From Sphingomonas rosea (GTDB taxonomy: Bacteria > Pseudomonadota > Alphaproteobacteria > Sphingomonadales > Sphingomonadaceae), in contig NZ_BAABBR010000001.1 of the NCBI RefSeq assembly GCF_039538065.1, positions 1,588,501-1,652,500 of the forward strand: DNA of 64,000 bases. Reading direction: 5' to 3'. The notes under the pieces were generated by a model. The model saw only the letters and a list, made by a program, of their open reading frames with translations. It ran no database searches and was not told where the DNA came from. The stretch's first letter is position 1. Every line of letters starts with the position of its first letter. Of the stretch, positions 25,424 through 34,252 are shown piece after piece. A program made the translations under genes and the position numbers.

Positions 25424-26518
25424 CTATCGGGCCGGAACGGCGGCAGGTGGCACGGGGGCGGGTGCCGCTTCACCCACCGCATTGCCGACGGGAAGCGCAC
25501 CACCGGCGACCGGGGCCTCGACCGCGCTTGGCAGGGTCACCTGATAGGGCGCCGGGAGCGGCTGCAGCGAGGGATCGGCGACATTGGTCGAAGGATAGCT
25601 CTCGGCATAATGATGCTCGACTGCCCAAAGATACCAGTTGTCGACCACGGTGCCGGTGAGCAGGATCCCGATCCCGCCCGTCAGCGTCGTCAGCACCGCG
25701 AACCACCAGGCCCAGCGGTGGACCGATTCCATCGTCGCGTTGAAGCCCATGGTCCAGCGCCAGAACAGGGCCGCCCGCTCGAGCGCGGTGCCGCGGTCGG
25801 TGATCTGCTCGATCTCGCGCTCGCCGCCGTAGCGGCTGACCGCCAGGATCGTCGCGCCGTGCATCGCGAACAGCAGGGTCGAACCGTAGAGGAATGCGAT
25901 CGAAAGCGCGTGGAAGGGATTGTAGAAGAGGTTGCCGTAGCGGATCGAGAAAGCCGCGGTCCAGTCGAGGTGCGGGAAGATGCCGAACGGCACCGCTTCG
26001 GACCAGCTCCCCATCAGCGCCGGGCGGATGAAGCCAAGCACGAGGAACAGCCAGATCGCGCTGGCGAAGGCCCAGGCGACGTGGGTGCCCATGCCGAGCG
26101 CGCGGGCGCGGCGATAGGTGCGCGCCCACCACAGCAATACCGAACAGGTCAGGAAGAAGCCGGTGATGATCCACCAGCCGCCCTGCGCCAGCGGAACGAA
26201 GGGGGTGAAGCCCCATTCGGGCCCCGGCGGCTCGAGCGCGAGCCATGGCAGCTGCCGGACGAACTGGACCGGATCCCAGTTCACGCTCGCCCACATGTTG
26301 AGACCGATGATCTCGAACGCGAGGAAGCCGCAGATGAAGGAAGCGAGGCCGAGCTTGCCGAGATAGAAGGGGCCGATCTGGGCCGCGCCCAGCTTGCCCG
26401 CCCAATAACTGTAGAAACCCTTGCCGATCCGGGGATCGTTGCCGGCCGGAAGCGGCGCGCCGAATTCGGGCGCGGCCCTCAGCTGGGTCTGGGTGAAGAT
26501 ATTCTGATAGGCACCCAT
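25424..26518 (-). CDS. pufM: Photosynthetic reaction centre M subunit PufM
   Basis: 364 residues with five membrane helices; special-pair and iron-binding His residues are in [19 protein letters not shown] and [14 protein letters not shown] contexts, and the Glu ligand region [11 protein letters not shown] is present. The usual length is about 305-330; here an extra C-terminal stretch of about 40 residues is Pro/Ala/Val-rich and would face the periplasm near PufC. The start is 15 bases after pufL. Confidence 0.98.
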   Translation of the reverse strand: MGAYQNIFTQTQLRAAPEFGAPLPAGNDPRIGKGFYSYWAGKLGAAQIGPFYLGKLGLASFICGFLAFEIIGLNMWASVNWDPVQFVRQLPWLALEPPGPEWGFTPFVPLAQGGWWIITGFFLTCSVLLWWARTYRRARALGMGTHVAWAFASAIWLFLVLGFIRPALMGSWSEAVPFGIFPHLDWTAAFSIRYGNLFYNPFHALSIAFLYGSTLLFAMHGATILAVSRYGGEREIEQITDRGTALERAALFWRWTMGFNATMESVHRWAWWFAVLTTLTGGIGILLTGTVVDNWYLWAVEHHYAESYPSTNVADPSLQPLPAPYQVTLPSAVEAPVAGGALPVGNAVGEAAPAPVPPAAVPAR

Positions 26519-26533
26519 CGGATTACCTCCCCC

Positions 26534-27355
26534 TTAGGACCAGATCGGAAGATTGAGCCACCAGGACCACCATTCGGGCCAGCCACGGGTCCAGAAGGGG
26601 CCTGAGATGATGATGCACACGGCGCTCCAGAAGCCGGCGTTCAAGGCCAGCAGGAGGCCGAGGCGGTGGATGCCCAGAGTCCCGATCGAATAGCCGATCA
26701 GGTCGCGGAAGAAGCTGTCCTCATATTCGGGCGTCTTGACCGGCTCGCCCTTGGGGACGTTCACCGCCGACAGCACCGCACCGCCATGCATCGCCAGCGC
26801 CAGCGTCGTCGTGAAGAAGAAGCTCACGGCCAGCATGTGCGCGGGATTGTAATGGAAGTGGAGATATTGATAGCCGGTGTTGCTCACCCAATCGAGGTGG
26901 CTGAAGATGCCGTAGGGAAAGCCGAAGCCCCAGGCGCCCAGCAGCAGCGGGCGGAACACGACCAGCGTGACGTAGGCGAGGATCGCGAAGCTGAAGGCGA
27001 ACGGCACATGGTAGCCGATGCCGAGCTTGCGGCAGATCTCGACCTCGCGCAGCGCCCAGCTGACGAAGGAACCGATCGCGCAGAAGGTGATGATCTGCCA
27101 CAGGCCGCCTTCGCGCAACGGGGCGAGTGCCAGGCCGTAGCTGATGTCCGGCGGCGCGATCGAGATCAGCCACGGGTTCCAGGTCGGGCCGATCGCGGCG
27201 CCGTAGAGGATCAGCCCGGTGCCGAGCGAGGCGAAGAACGCCGTCAGCACGCCGAAGAAGCCGACGTAGAATGGCCCGACCCAGAAGTCGAACAGGTCGC
27301 CGCCAAGCAGCGTGCCGCCTCTCACGCGGTACTTACGCTCATAGCTGAGGATCAT
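26534..27355 (-). CDS. pufL: Photosynthetic reaction centre L subunit PufL
   Basis: 273 residues, the family's normal length, with five membrane helices. Chlorophyll and iron ligands are in [33 protein letters not shown]. With PufM it binds the pigments and quinones of charge separation. It follows pufA after a 121-base gap holding a strong hairpin. Unlike PufM, PufA and PufB, it has no C-terminal extension. Confidence 0.98.
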   Translation of the reverse strand: MILSYERKYRVRGGTLLGGDLFDFWVGPFYVGFFGVLTAFFASLGTGLILYGAAIGPTWNPWLISIAPPDISYGLALAPLREGGLWQIITFCAIGSFVSWALREVEICRKLGIGYHVPFAFSFAILAYVTLVVFRPLLLGAWGFGFPYGIFSHLDWVSNTGYQYLHFHYNPAHMLAVSFFFTTTLALAMHGGAVLSAVNVPKGEPVKTPEYEDSFFRDLIGYSIGTLGIHRLGLLLALNAGFWSAVCIIISGPFWTRGWPEWWSWWLNLPIWS

Positions 27356-27418
27356 GGCGAAACTCTCCTGGCCCGCGTGCGCGGGGGCAAACGAAGTCGG
27401 CTTGAAATTGCCCTTGCC

Positions 27419-27460
27419 GGGGTCGCTCGGCGGACGGTCGAAACGCCGCCCAGCGACCCC
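27419..27460 (-). terminator. Intercistronic pufA-pufL hairpin
   Basis: Arms 27419-27427 and 27452-27460 are perfectly complementary (9 pairs) with a further CGGCG/CGCCG stem inside (27428-27432 with 27444-27448). In Rhodobacter a hairpin here protects the pufBA message from 3' decay, giving more LH1 than reaction centre; the same role is inferred. Confidence 0.75.
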
Positions 27461-27476
27461 GGTCGGGGTGACGCCT

Positions 27477-27692
27477 TTACTGAGCCGGCGCGGCGACCGG
27501 TGCGGCCGCCGGGGCTGCCGCTGGCGCGCTCATCGCGGCTGCGGTCGGATCGGCGGCGCGCGGGCCGTCGAGCCAGTTGAACCGGTCCGTGCTGAGCAGG
27601 ATGAAGTGAATCAGCAGCGCCAGAACGAACAGGAAGGTGAACAGCGCGACCAAGGTGCGGCGCGGATCGAAAATGAGCCAAATTCTCCACAT
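27477..27692 (-). CDS. pufA: LH1 alpha polypeptide PufA
   Basis: 71 residues. The typical N-terminus [14 protein letters not shown], one membrane helix with the bacteriochlorophyll ligand His29, and RFNWLDG at the periplasmic end are present. After residue 44 comes a tail of about 27 residues composed almost only of Ala and Pro, not found in the best-known Rhodobacter alpha chains. It forms the ring around the reaction centre with PufB. Confidence 0.97.
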   Translation of the reverse strand: MWRIWLIFDPRRTLVALFTFLFVLALLIHFILLSTDRFNWLDGPRAADPTAAAMSAPAAAPAAAPVAAPAQ

Positions 27693-27704
27693 GGCTTGAT
27701 CTCC

Positions 27705-27950
27705 TCAGGCAAACATCGAGGTGGCGATGCTCGCCAGGTGTTGCGCACCCTGGATCATCGCATGGTCGGCATAGCCATTGGCTCCGGGAAGCCAGGGCCG
27801 CCATTGCCACGCGAGGAAGTGGGCCACGATCGCGATCGCCGTGAAGATGAGAAAACTCGTCACGAAGATCTTGTGGAATTCTTTCGCTTCTTCAGGGGTC
27901 AGGTAGGTTCCCGGCCCGAAGCGATCGTCTCGCTCTCTGGTGTCGCTCAT
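27705..27950 (-). CDS. pufB: LH1 beta polypeptide PufB
   Basis: 81 residues. The core [17 protein letters not shown], helix with ligand His44 ([17 protein letters not shown]) and terminal WRPWLPG are conserved. Most beta chains stop there; this one has about 25 more residues (57-81, [17 protein letters not shown] and on) facing the periplasm. The ATG at 27950 is followed by the usual acidic N-terminus. pufA follows 12 bases later. Confidence 0.96.
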   Translation of the reverse strand: MSDTRERDDRFGPGTYLTPEEAKEFHKIFVTSFLIFTAIAIVAHFLAWQWRPWLPGANGYADHAMIQGAQHLASIATSMFA

Positions 27951-28042
27951 GCGTCGCTCTCCAAATTGCCCGGCATGAGAATACAGGCGCGAACGCCACC
28001 GGGCGGCTTTCTCCGCGAGCATTCCCGCCGCGAAGGGGTTGA

Positions 28043-28059
28043 GCCTGGGAGCCCCAGGC
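28043..28059 (-). repeat. Small hairpin between bchZ and pufB
   Basis: Perfect 7-base arms GCCTGGG (28043-28049) and CCCAGGC (28053-28059) with a 3-base loop. The whole bchZ-pufB gap is 127 bases and holds no recognisable pufQ. The hairpin could define the 5' end of the stable puf message. Confidence 0.5.
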
Positions 28060-28077
28060 GAAGGGTGGGGAACAGCC

Positions 28078-29520
28078 TCATGCGGGCTGTTCCATCAGAA
28101 TGTCGGCGAGCCGGTCGGCGGTGACCGTCCGCTCGCCCGCGGCATGGGCCGCGCGCTCGGCCGCATCGCGCAGGCGCTTGGCGGCCGAGATCCGGACGAG
28201 GACGGGCTGCGCCTCGACGATCGCGTCGAGCTTGGCCTTGGCGGTCGGGTCCCACTGCAGTTCGGCAAGGCCGCGCGAGGGCGTCGCCTCGATCCGGTCG
28301 AGTTCGCTGGCGGCCGGGATGATGTGGAAGAGCGCGTCGAACAGCGCGTTGCACACTTCCTGGAGCAGGTAGGTCGCGCCGGCATAGCCCATGAAGGGCG
28401 TGCCGGTGTGGCGGCGGATGATCGCGCCGGGGAAACTCGCCGGAATATAGGTCGTGCGCGCGCCCGCCTCGGCGAGATACATGCGCTCGTTGAAGCTGCC
28501 GAACACCACCAGCGGCGGCGCCGTCCGACAAGCCTCGATCACCGCCTGGTTGTCGGGCTTGACCCCGGCGCGGCGGGCGAAGGCGAAGCTGCAGGGGAGG
28601 CCCATGTCGCCCTCGAGGAAGGCGCGCACGCCCCGGGCGTAGGTCTCGTTCGCGTGGATGCCGAAGCTCGCGGTGCCGAAGAAGTCCTGCGTGACCGAGC
28701 GCCACAGGTCCCACAGCGGCTTGATCGTCGTGTGCTTCTCGCGTTCGATGAACGGCTGGGGGTCGAGCCCGAGCAACTCGCCCAATTGCTCGAGGAACAG
28801 CGTCGTCGAGGTCAGCCCGATCGGCGCCTGGAGATAGGGGCGGTCGAGCTCCTCACACAGCTTGCGTCCGAACTCGCGGTACATGCAGATGTTGACGCTC
28901 GCGTCGCCGAGCTTGCGAATGTCGGCGAGGTGCGTGCCGAGCGGGAAGGTCAGGTTGACCTCGGCGCCGATGCCCTCGACCAGCCTCCGGATCTCGGCGA
29001 GGTCGGACGGCATGTTGAAGGTGCCATATTGCGGGCCGATGATGTTGACCTTGGGCTTCTCGCCCTCCTTCAGCTTCTTCGGCGGCGCGACCTTCTTCGG
29101 CCCGAATTGCGTCCACAGCCAGGCGAGCGCGCGGTCGGCCGACTGCCACTGGTCCTCGTCGATGGTGCGCGGCAGGAAGCGGACGATATTGGTGCCCTCG
29201 GGCGTCACGCCGCCGCCGATCATTTCGGCGATCGACCCGGTGACGACCACCGCCGGAAGATCGGGATCGAGCGCGGCCCAGGCGCGCTTCATCGCCCCTT
29301 CGGTGCCGTCGCGGCCGAGTTCCTGCTCGGAAAGGCCGGTGACCACGATCGGCAGCTCGTGCGGGGGCAGCGCGTCGGTGTAATGGAGCACGCTCGTGAC
29401 GGGCAAATTCTCGCAGCCAACCGGTCCGTCGACAATCACCTGCAGTCCCTTGACCGCGGTGAAGGCGTAGACCGCGCCCCAATAGCCGCCAGCGCGGTCA
29501 TGATCGAGGATGAGCGTCAT
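28078..29520 (-). CDS. bchZ: Chlorophyllide a reductase subunit BchZ
   Basis: 480 residues, nitrogenase beta-like. Conserved features include [27 protein letters not shown] at the N-terminus with a cluster Cys, and [21 protein letters not shown] near residue 390. With BchY and BchX it reduces ring B of chlorophyllide a to the bacteriochlorin. The start overlaps the bchY stop as ATGA. Confidence 0.97.
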   Translation of the reverse strand: MTLILDHDRAGGYWGAVYAFTAVKGLQVIVDGPVGCENLPVTSVLHYTDALPPHELPIVVTGLSEQELGRDGTEGAMKRAWAALDPDLPAVVVTGSIAEMIGGGVTPEGTNIVRFLPRTIDEDQWQSADRALAWLWTQFGPKKVAPPKKLKEGEKPKVNIIGPQYGTFNMPSDLAEIRRLVEGIGAEVNLTFPLGTHLADIRKLGDASVNICMYREFGRKLCEELDRPYLQAPIGLTSTTLFLEQLGELLGLDPQPFIEREKHTTIKPLWDLWRSVTQDFFGTASFGIHANETYARGVRAFLEGDMGLPCSFAFARRAGVKPDNQAVIEACRTAPPLVVFGSFNERMYLAEAGARTTYIPASFPGAIIRRHTGTPFMGYAGATYLLQEVCNALFDALFHIIPAASELDRIEATPSRGLAELQWDPTAKAKLDAIVEAQPVLVRISAAKRLRDAAERAAHAAGERTVTADRLADILMEQPA

Positions 29521-31037
29521 GAGCCGACCGCCTGCTCGGCCTTGGCCGCGGCGAGACGCTTGGCCGCATAACGCGCCTTGAAGTCGGGGCGGTCGACCGG
29601 GACGTCATTCCACTGCCCGGCGGCATGGCCTTCGCCGACGCCCTCGAAGAAGCGCTTCATCGACGCCATCCGGTCCTTGCCGGCGATGGCGGCATTGACG
29701 ACGGTGGCGAGGCTGCCTGCACCTGCCGGGCCCATCAGCGGACGGGCGGAGATGAGGTTGGTGAAGTAGAGTGCCGGCGTGCCCTTGGCCTTGGCATGCT
29801 GGACCACCGGGGTGGTGCCGATCGCGAGGTCGGGGCGATATTCCTCGACCGCGGCGAGATCCTGCTCGAGGCTGGCGCGATACTGGATCCGGACGCCGCG
29901 CGCCTCGAGCCATTCGCGGTCGGGATCGGACCAGGCGGTGCGCGGAGCGGCGGTGCCGACATAGGGCACGTCGGCGCCGCTTTCGATCAGCAGCCGGGCG
30001 ACGAGCAGTTCGGAGCCTTCATAGCCCGAGACGGTCACCCGGCCCGTGATCGGCGACCCGGCCAAGGCCCCGCGGATCGCGGGGAGGAAGCGGTTCTGCG
30101 CTTCGGCGATCCGGTCGGCGGCAATGCCGCAGGTCTCGCCGATCGCCTGAAGCCAGGCCGCCGTTCCATCGACCCCGACCGGGGCAGACCCGACGACCGG
30201 GCGGCCGGCGCCCTGAAATTCGCGGATGCTGGCGGTGTAGAAGGGGTGGATGGCGGCGACTGCGGCGCAGTCGAGCGCGGCATAGAGTTCGCGCCATTCC
30301 CGCGTCGGGACAACCGGACCGGCAACGAGGCCCAAGGGCTCGAGCATCTGCCCGATCATCACCGGATCGACCGGGAACATCTCGCCAAGCAGGGCAATCG
30401 CCGGGCGATCGGACCGCGCGCGCGGCGCGGCGACGGGACCCGCCTCGATCTCGCGACGGGCATAGGACAGCATCGCGCCGGCGAGCACGTCCTTGGCCTC
30501 GGCGTGGGTCGGAACCCCGAAGCCCGGCACGTCGATTCCGACGATCCGGACCCCGTTGATCTCCTTGGGCAGCAGCTGGAGCGGCACTCCGCTCGCCGTC
30601 GGCACACAAAGATTGGTGACGATGATGGCGTCGTAGTTCTTCGGGTCGGCGATCTCGTGGACCGCGTCGCGGATGTCCTCGAACAACTTGCCGGTGACGA
30701 GCGTCTCGGAGCTGAAGGGCACGTAGCCGACACTCCGCTTCGCCCCGTAGAAATGCGAGGTGAAGGTCAACCCGTAGACGCAGCAAGCCGAGCCCGAGAG
30801 GATGGTCGCGGTCCGCCGCATCCGCAGGCCCACGCGGAGCGAGCCGAAGGCCGGACACATGCTCTGCGGCTGGTCGTGCGGACCCTTGGGATAGTCCTTT
30901 GCGAGACCTTCGAGAAGCTCCGACTTGCCATTGGCCGTCGCTTCCGCGCTCATCCGCTCGGCCCCGGCATGGCAGCCGGATCCGTTCTCGACCTCGATCC
31001 GGTCGAGCTCGCGCGAGGAAGGCGCGGCATAGTCCAT
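29517..31037 (-). CDS. bchY: Chlorophyllide a reductase subunit BchY
   Basis: 506 residues, nitrogenase alpha-like. Cluster cysteines are in [13 protein letters not shown] and [22 protein letters not shown] and in [13 protein letters not shown]. It forms the catalytic pair with BchZ. bchX ends 12 bases upstream and bchZ overlaps its stop. Confidence 0.97.
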   Translation of the reverse strand: MDYAAPSSRELDRIEVENGSGCHAGAERMSAEATANGKSELLEGLAKDYPKGPHDQPQSMCPAFGSLRVGLRMRRTATILSGSACCVYGLTFTSHFYGAKRSVGYVPFSSETLVTGKLFEDIRDAVHEIADPKNYDAIIVTNLCVPTASGVPLQLLPKEINGVRIVGIDVPGFGVPTHAEAKDVLAGAMLSYARREIEAGPVAAPRARSDRPAIALLGEMFPVDPVMIGQMLEPLGLVAGPVVPTREWRELYAALDCAAVAAIHPFYTASIREFQGAGRPVVGSAPVGVDGTAAWLQAIGETCGIAADRIAEAQNRFLPAIRGALAGSPITGRVTVSGYEGSELLVARLLIESGADVPYVGTAAPRTAWSDPDREWLEARGVRIQYRASLEQDLAAVEEYRPDLAIGTTPVVQHAKAKGTPALYFTNLISARPLMGPAGAGSLATVVNAAIAGKDRMASMKRFFEGVGEGHAAGQWNDVPVDRPDFKARYAAKRLAAAKAEQAVGS

Positions 31038-31049
31038 CAGCGCCGCGCC

Positions 31050-32030
31050 TCAGACCGCATCGTAGATCACTTCGAGGCTTGGCCTGGCGACGAACTCGCC
31101 GCCGCGCATGTCGGCCTGGGTTGCAGGCTTCAGCGAATAGTCGGCGCCCGTGATGTCGGCGCTGAACAGGCCGAGCAGACCGTCCTGGTCGAGCGGCGTC
31201 GGGCGCAGCGGCGGGGCCGTCGCGACATTTTCGGCGAGCTCCTCGAACAGGCTGCCCCACTGACCGCCGGGCATGCCGATGATCTGGTAGTTGGCGCTCT
31301 TCTTGCGGATGTCCTCGTTGGCGGGGATGGCGGTCAGCACCGGGATCCCGACCGCTTCGGCAAAGGCATTGGCCTCGCCCGTCCCGTCATCCTTGTTGAG
31401 GATCATGCCCGCGACGCCGACGTTGCCGCCGAGCTTGCGGAAATATTCCACCGCCTTGCAGACGTTGTTCGCGACATAGAGCGACTGGAGGTCGTTCGAG
31501 GCGACGACGATCACCTTCTGGCACATGTCGCGGGCGATCGGCAGGCCGAAGCCGCCGCACACCACGTCGCCGAGGAAATCGAGCAGCACGTAGTCGAAGC
31601 CCCACTCGTGAAAGCCGAGCTTCTCGAGCGTCTCGAAGCCGTGGATGATGCCGCGCCCGCCGCAGCCGCGGCCGACCTCGGGTCCGCCGAGTTCCATCGC
31701 GAACACGCCGTCGCGCTGGAAGCAGACGTCCTCGATCCTGACCTCCTCGCCGGCCAGCTTCTTGGCGGACGAGGTTTCGATGATCGTGGGGGTCGACTTG
31801 CCGCCGAACAGCAGACTGGTCGTGTCGCTCTTGGGGTCGCAGCCGATCAGCAGCACGCGCTTGCCCTGCTGGGCCATCATGTAGCTGAGGTTGGCGAGCG
31901 CGAAGCTCTTTCCCGAGCCACCCTTGCCATAGATGGCGATGATCTGGGTCTTGCTCGTCGGCTCACCGGTCGGGACCGGATCGGGCTCGATCGACGCTTC
32001 GTGGCGCAGTGCTTCGTGATGATCGAGCAT
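31050..32030 (-). CDS. bchX: Chlorophyllide a reductase iron protein BchX
   Basis: 326 residues, NifH-like. P-loop YGKGGSGKSFALAN near residue 34 and [4Fe-4S] ligands in GRGCGGRG and DVVCGGFG. It supplies electrons to BchYZ with ATP hydrolysis. The start shares one base with the bchC stop (TGATG). Confidence 0.97.
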   Translation of the reverse strand: MLDHHEALRHEASIEPDPVPTGEPTSKTQIIAIYGKGGSGKSFALANLSYMMAQQGKRVLLIGCDPKSDTTSLLFGGKSTPTIIETSSAKKLAGEEVRIEDVCFQRDGVFAMELGGPEVGRGCGGRGIIHGFETLEKLGFHEWGFDYVLLDFLGDVVCGGFGLPIARDMCQKVIVVASNDLQSLYVANNVCKAVEYFRKLGGNVGVAGMILNKDDGTGEANAFAEAVGIPVLTAIPANEDIRKKSANYQIIGMPGGQWGSLFEELAENVATAPPLRPTPLDQDGLLGLFSADITGADYSLKPATQADMRGGEFVARPSLEVIYDAV

Positions 32031-32965
32031 CAGGCCCAGCCCCTCCAGTCGAGAACCATCTTCAGGCAGCGGCGGTCGGTGAAGGCGTGCGGATAGGCTT
32101 CCGCTGCTTCCTCGGCCGGCCGCAGGTCGGTGATCAGCCCGTCAAGGCTGAGGAGGCCGCGCGCGACGAGGGTGCGGGCGGCGTCGATGTCCTCGGGCTT
32201 CCACTCGGCCGCGACGCGAAGTCGCGCTTCGCGCATGAAGGCCGGCGGAAAGGCGAAGCGGATCGGCTGGGCGTAGAAGCCGCCGAGCACCAGTTCCCCC
32301 TGGGGCGCAAGGCGCATGATCAGGCTGTCGAGGAGCGATGCGTCGCCGCTGACGTCGACAATGGTCCGGTAGTCGCGCCGCTCGTCGGCGTCGGCGGTGG
32401 TGACGCGATACCCTTCGCCCCCGTCGGCCCGGATCGGATCATTTTCCCAGACGGTTGGTGCGGCGCCGCCGCAGGCGACCGTGAGGCGCGCGATGAGCCG
32501 GCCGAGGACACCATGGCCGACAATCAGCTCGGGCGGGTTTCCGCCTTCGATAAGATGGATCGCGGTCGCGGTCAGGGCGAACAGGATGCCGAGCTCGCCA
32601 AGCGACTCGGGCACGGGCAGCGCGCGGGCGGCGGGTACGATCAGGCGGCGGGCGGTGCCGCCGAACAGGCCGTGGGCGTCCTGGTAGCAGCGGGCGCCGG
32701 GGACGAAGACCCATTCGCCGATCCGCGCCCTGGCGTCGGGCCCGGCGTCGACGATCCGGCCGACCGACTCGTAGCCGGGGACCAGCGGATAGCCCATGCC
32801 GGGGAAGGGCGGCATCGCACCCGACCAGAGGAGTTTCTCGGTGCCGCTGCTGACGCCGCTCCACGCCACGTCGACCAGCACGTCACCGGCCCCCATCGGG
32901 GTCAGCGCCAGCTTCCTCAGGGTGAGTTGCTGGGGTGCTTCGACAATGACGGCGAGTGCGTCCAT
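32030..32965 (-). CDS. bchC: 3-hydroxyethyl bacteriochlorophyllide a dehydrogenase BchC
   Basis: 311 residues, medium-chain dehydrogenase fold. GTEKLLWSGAMPPFPGMGYPLVPGYESVG is the BchC-typical N-terminal block and VGHGVLGRLIARL the nucleotide-binding turn. It oxidises the C3 hydroxyethyl group to acetyl. The frame is open 28 codons upstream, but conserved sequence begins at the ATG at 32965 (MDALAVIVEAPQQL); the upstream DNA holds PpsR boxes. Confidence 0.96.
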   Translation of the reverse strand: MDALAVIVEAPQQLTLRKLALTPMGAGDVLVDVAWSGVSSGTEKLLWSGAMPPFPGMGYPLVPGYESVGRIVDAGPDARARIGEWVFVPGARCYQDAHGLFGGTARRLIVPAARALPVPESLGELGILFALTATAIHLIEGGNPPELIVGHGVLGRLIARLTVACGGAAPTVWENDPIRADGGEGYRVTTADADERRDYRTIVDVSGDASLLDSLIMRLAPQGELVLGGFYAQPIRFAFPPAFMREARLRVAAEWKPEDIDAARTLVARGLLSLDGLITDLRPAEEAAEAYPHAFTDRRCLKMVLDWRGWA

Positions 32966-33030
32966 CGGCTTCCTTGCGAAGGACGGTGACGTGACAAACG
33001 ACGATACGTCTGCAGCGACTGTCCCCCGAC

Positions 33031-33048
33031 TGTTCAATGCGCTTGACA
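33031..33048 (-). promoter_or_regulatory. PpsR/CrtJ box at bchC, promoter-proximal (perfect TGT-N12-ACA)
   Basis: TGT at 33031-33033 and ACA at 33046-33048 with 12 bases between. It covers the weak -10 candidate CATTGA (33039-33034, minus strand). Its gap to the next box is exactly 8 bases, the spacing known from the Rhodobacter capsulatus bchC promoter. Confidence 0.75.
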
Positions 33049-33056
33049 CATGAGAT

Positions 33057-33074
33057 TGTCAAGCAATGTGGACG
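33057..33074 (-). promoter_or_regulatory. PpsR/CrtJ box at bchC, upstream (TGT-N12-ACG)
   Basis: TGT at 33057-33059 and ACG at 33072-33074. It overlaps the minus-strand TTGACA at 33062-33057, the likely bchC -35. The box ends directly at the crtF stop codon. One mismatch to consensus. Confidence 0.65.
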
Positions 33075-34190
33075 TCAAGTGGAAGCGACAAGGCAGTGCG
33101 CGACCAGTGGCAGCGGCGTGCGGCAGGCGGATACCCTCGCGAAGCCCGCTCCTCGCAGCATTGCCCGAATTTCCGCTGCGGTCCGCGGGCGACCGGAGCG
33201 CATCGCCGCGAGATAGAAGCCGAAATAGGCGTGGCCCTCGGGCGCCCGTCCGACCTCCGCCATCGGCTCCACGATGAGCAGGCGTCCGCCTGGCGGAAGT
33301 GCCCGGCGACTCGCCTGAAGGATTGCCATGGCCGCCGCGTCGTCATGGTCGTGGAGCACGCGGACGAGACTGTGGAGGTCGTAGCCGCCGGGGAGGGGGT
33401 CGGTCAGGAAGGAGCCGGCATGCAGCCGGATCCCGTCCCTGTCGCCGATCGTCTCGATCACCGCCGGCCGATCGAACAGCCCGAGCCCGAGCGCGGGATA
33501 TTCATGGCCGATCTCGCGCAGGAACGCGCCTTGGCCGCCCCCGATGTCGAGCAGGCGGACGTGGCGGGTGAAGGAGTAGGCAGCGAGCGCCTGCGCCGCG
33601 ACCATCGGCTGCGTCGCGGTCATCAGCCGCGAATAGATGCGCGCTTCCTCGCCCCCGCCGGGATCGTCGTAAGTCCACAGTGACGCCAGCGCACCGGGCC
33701 CCTCCCGGCGGAGCATGGCGAGCGGATCGGCGAGGTCGGCGTAGAGCAGGCGATGGTGCCGGATCATGTCGGAGAGGCCCGGCATTCCGGCCAGCGCTCC
33801 CCCGCGCTCGCCGAGCGTCCACCGGCTTTCGGCTTCCGCGGTCAGCCCGAGCGAAGCCGCAGCCCGAAGGAGGGTCCGTGCCGACTCGATCCCAAGGCCG
33901 CTCAGCTCCGCCGCTTCCTGTTCCGAACGAGGCCGCGTCGCGAGCGCGTCGAGGAGATCGCTTTCAACGAGCGCGCTCGTCACCTGGCTGTAGACAAAGC
34001 CCGCGGTGAGATCGAACAGCGCGCGCGCATGGCGCCGCGCCTTGATGCGGGTCAGCGGGTTGGACAGGGCCCAGCGCTGGAAGGCCGAGTTTCCGACCAG
34101 GCGATTGCGCAAGAGCAGCAACCGCAGCTTCCACCCCGGCCGTGTCGAACCATCATCTAGCCGGGTGTAAAGCAAGGAAGTCTCCTGCAT
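33075..34190 (-). CDS. crtF: Carotenoid O-methyltransferase CrtF
   Basis: 371 residues. A dimerisation helix region is followed by a SAM domain with LLDIGGGQGAFLREIG near residue 215, then LHDHDDAAAMAIL and a C-terminal GRPRTAAEI block. It methylates the tertiary hydroxyl made by CrtC in the spheroidene/spirilloxanthin pathways. No Shine-Dalgarno precedes the ATG, which lies one base from a perfect PpsR box, so a leaderless message is likely. It is divergent from crtD and followed by bchC with its own promoter. Confidence 0.95.
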   Translation of the reverse strand: MQETSLLYTRLDDGSTRPGWKLRLLLLRNRLVGNSAFQRWALSNPLTRIKARRHARALFDLTAGFVYSQVTSALVESDLLDALATRPRSEQEAAELSGLGIESARTLLRAAASLGLTAEAESRWTLGERGGALAGMPGLSDMIRHHRLLYADLADPLAMLRREGPGALASLWTYDDPGGGEEARIYSRLMTATQPMVAAQALAAYSFTRHVRLLDIGGGQGAFLREIGHEYPALGLGLFDRPAVIETIGDRDGIRLHAGSFLTDPLPGGYDLHSLVRVLHDHDDAAAMAILQASRRALPPGGRLLIVEPMAEVGRAPEGHAYFGFYLAAMRSGRPRTAAEIRAMLRGAGFARVSACRTPLPLVAHCLVAST

Positions 34191-34191
34191 C

Positions 34192-34209
34192 TGTCAAATA
34201 CAATGGACA
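34192..34209. promoter_or_regulatory. PpsR/CrtJ box between divergent crtF and crtD (perfect TGT-N12-ACA)
   Basis: TGT at 34192-34194, 12 bases, ACA at 34207-34209, in the 62-base gap between the two starts. One box could repress both. A minus-strand TTGACC (34229-34224) and CATTGT (34205-34200), 18 bases apart, predict a crtF start near 34193. Confidence 0.72.
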
Positions 34210-34252
34210 CAGGCGGCCCTTTAGGTCAACTTCGCGGGCTGGAGGTGGATGC

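Noticed and set aside
27951..28022. Upstream extension of pufB (24 residues, basic) as a possible PufQ remnant
   Set aside because: It lacks a membrane helix and any PufQ resemblance; the ATG at 27950 gives a normal LH1 beta N-terminus.
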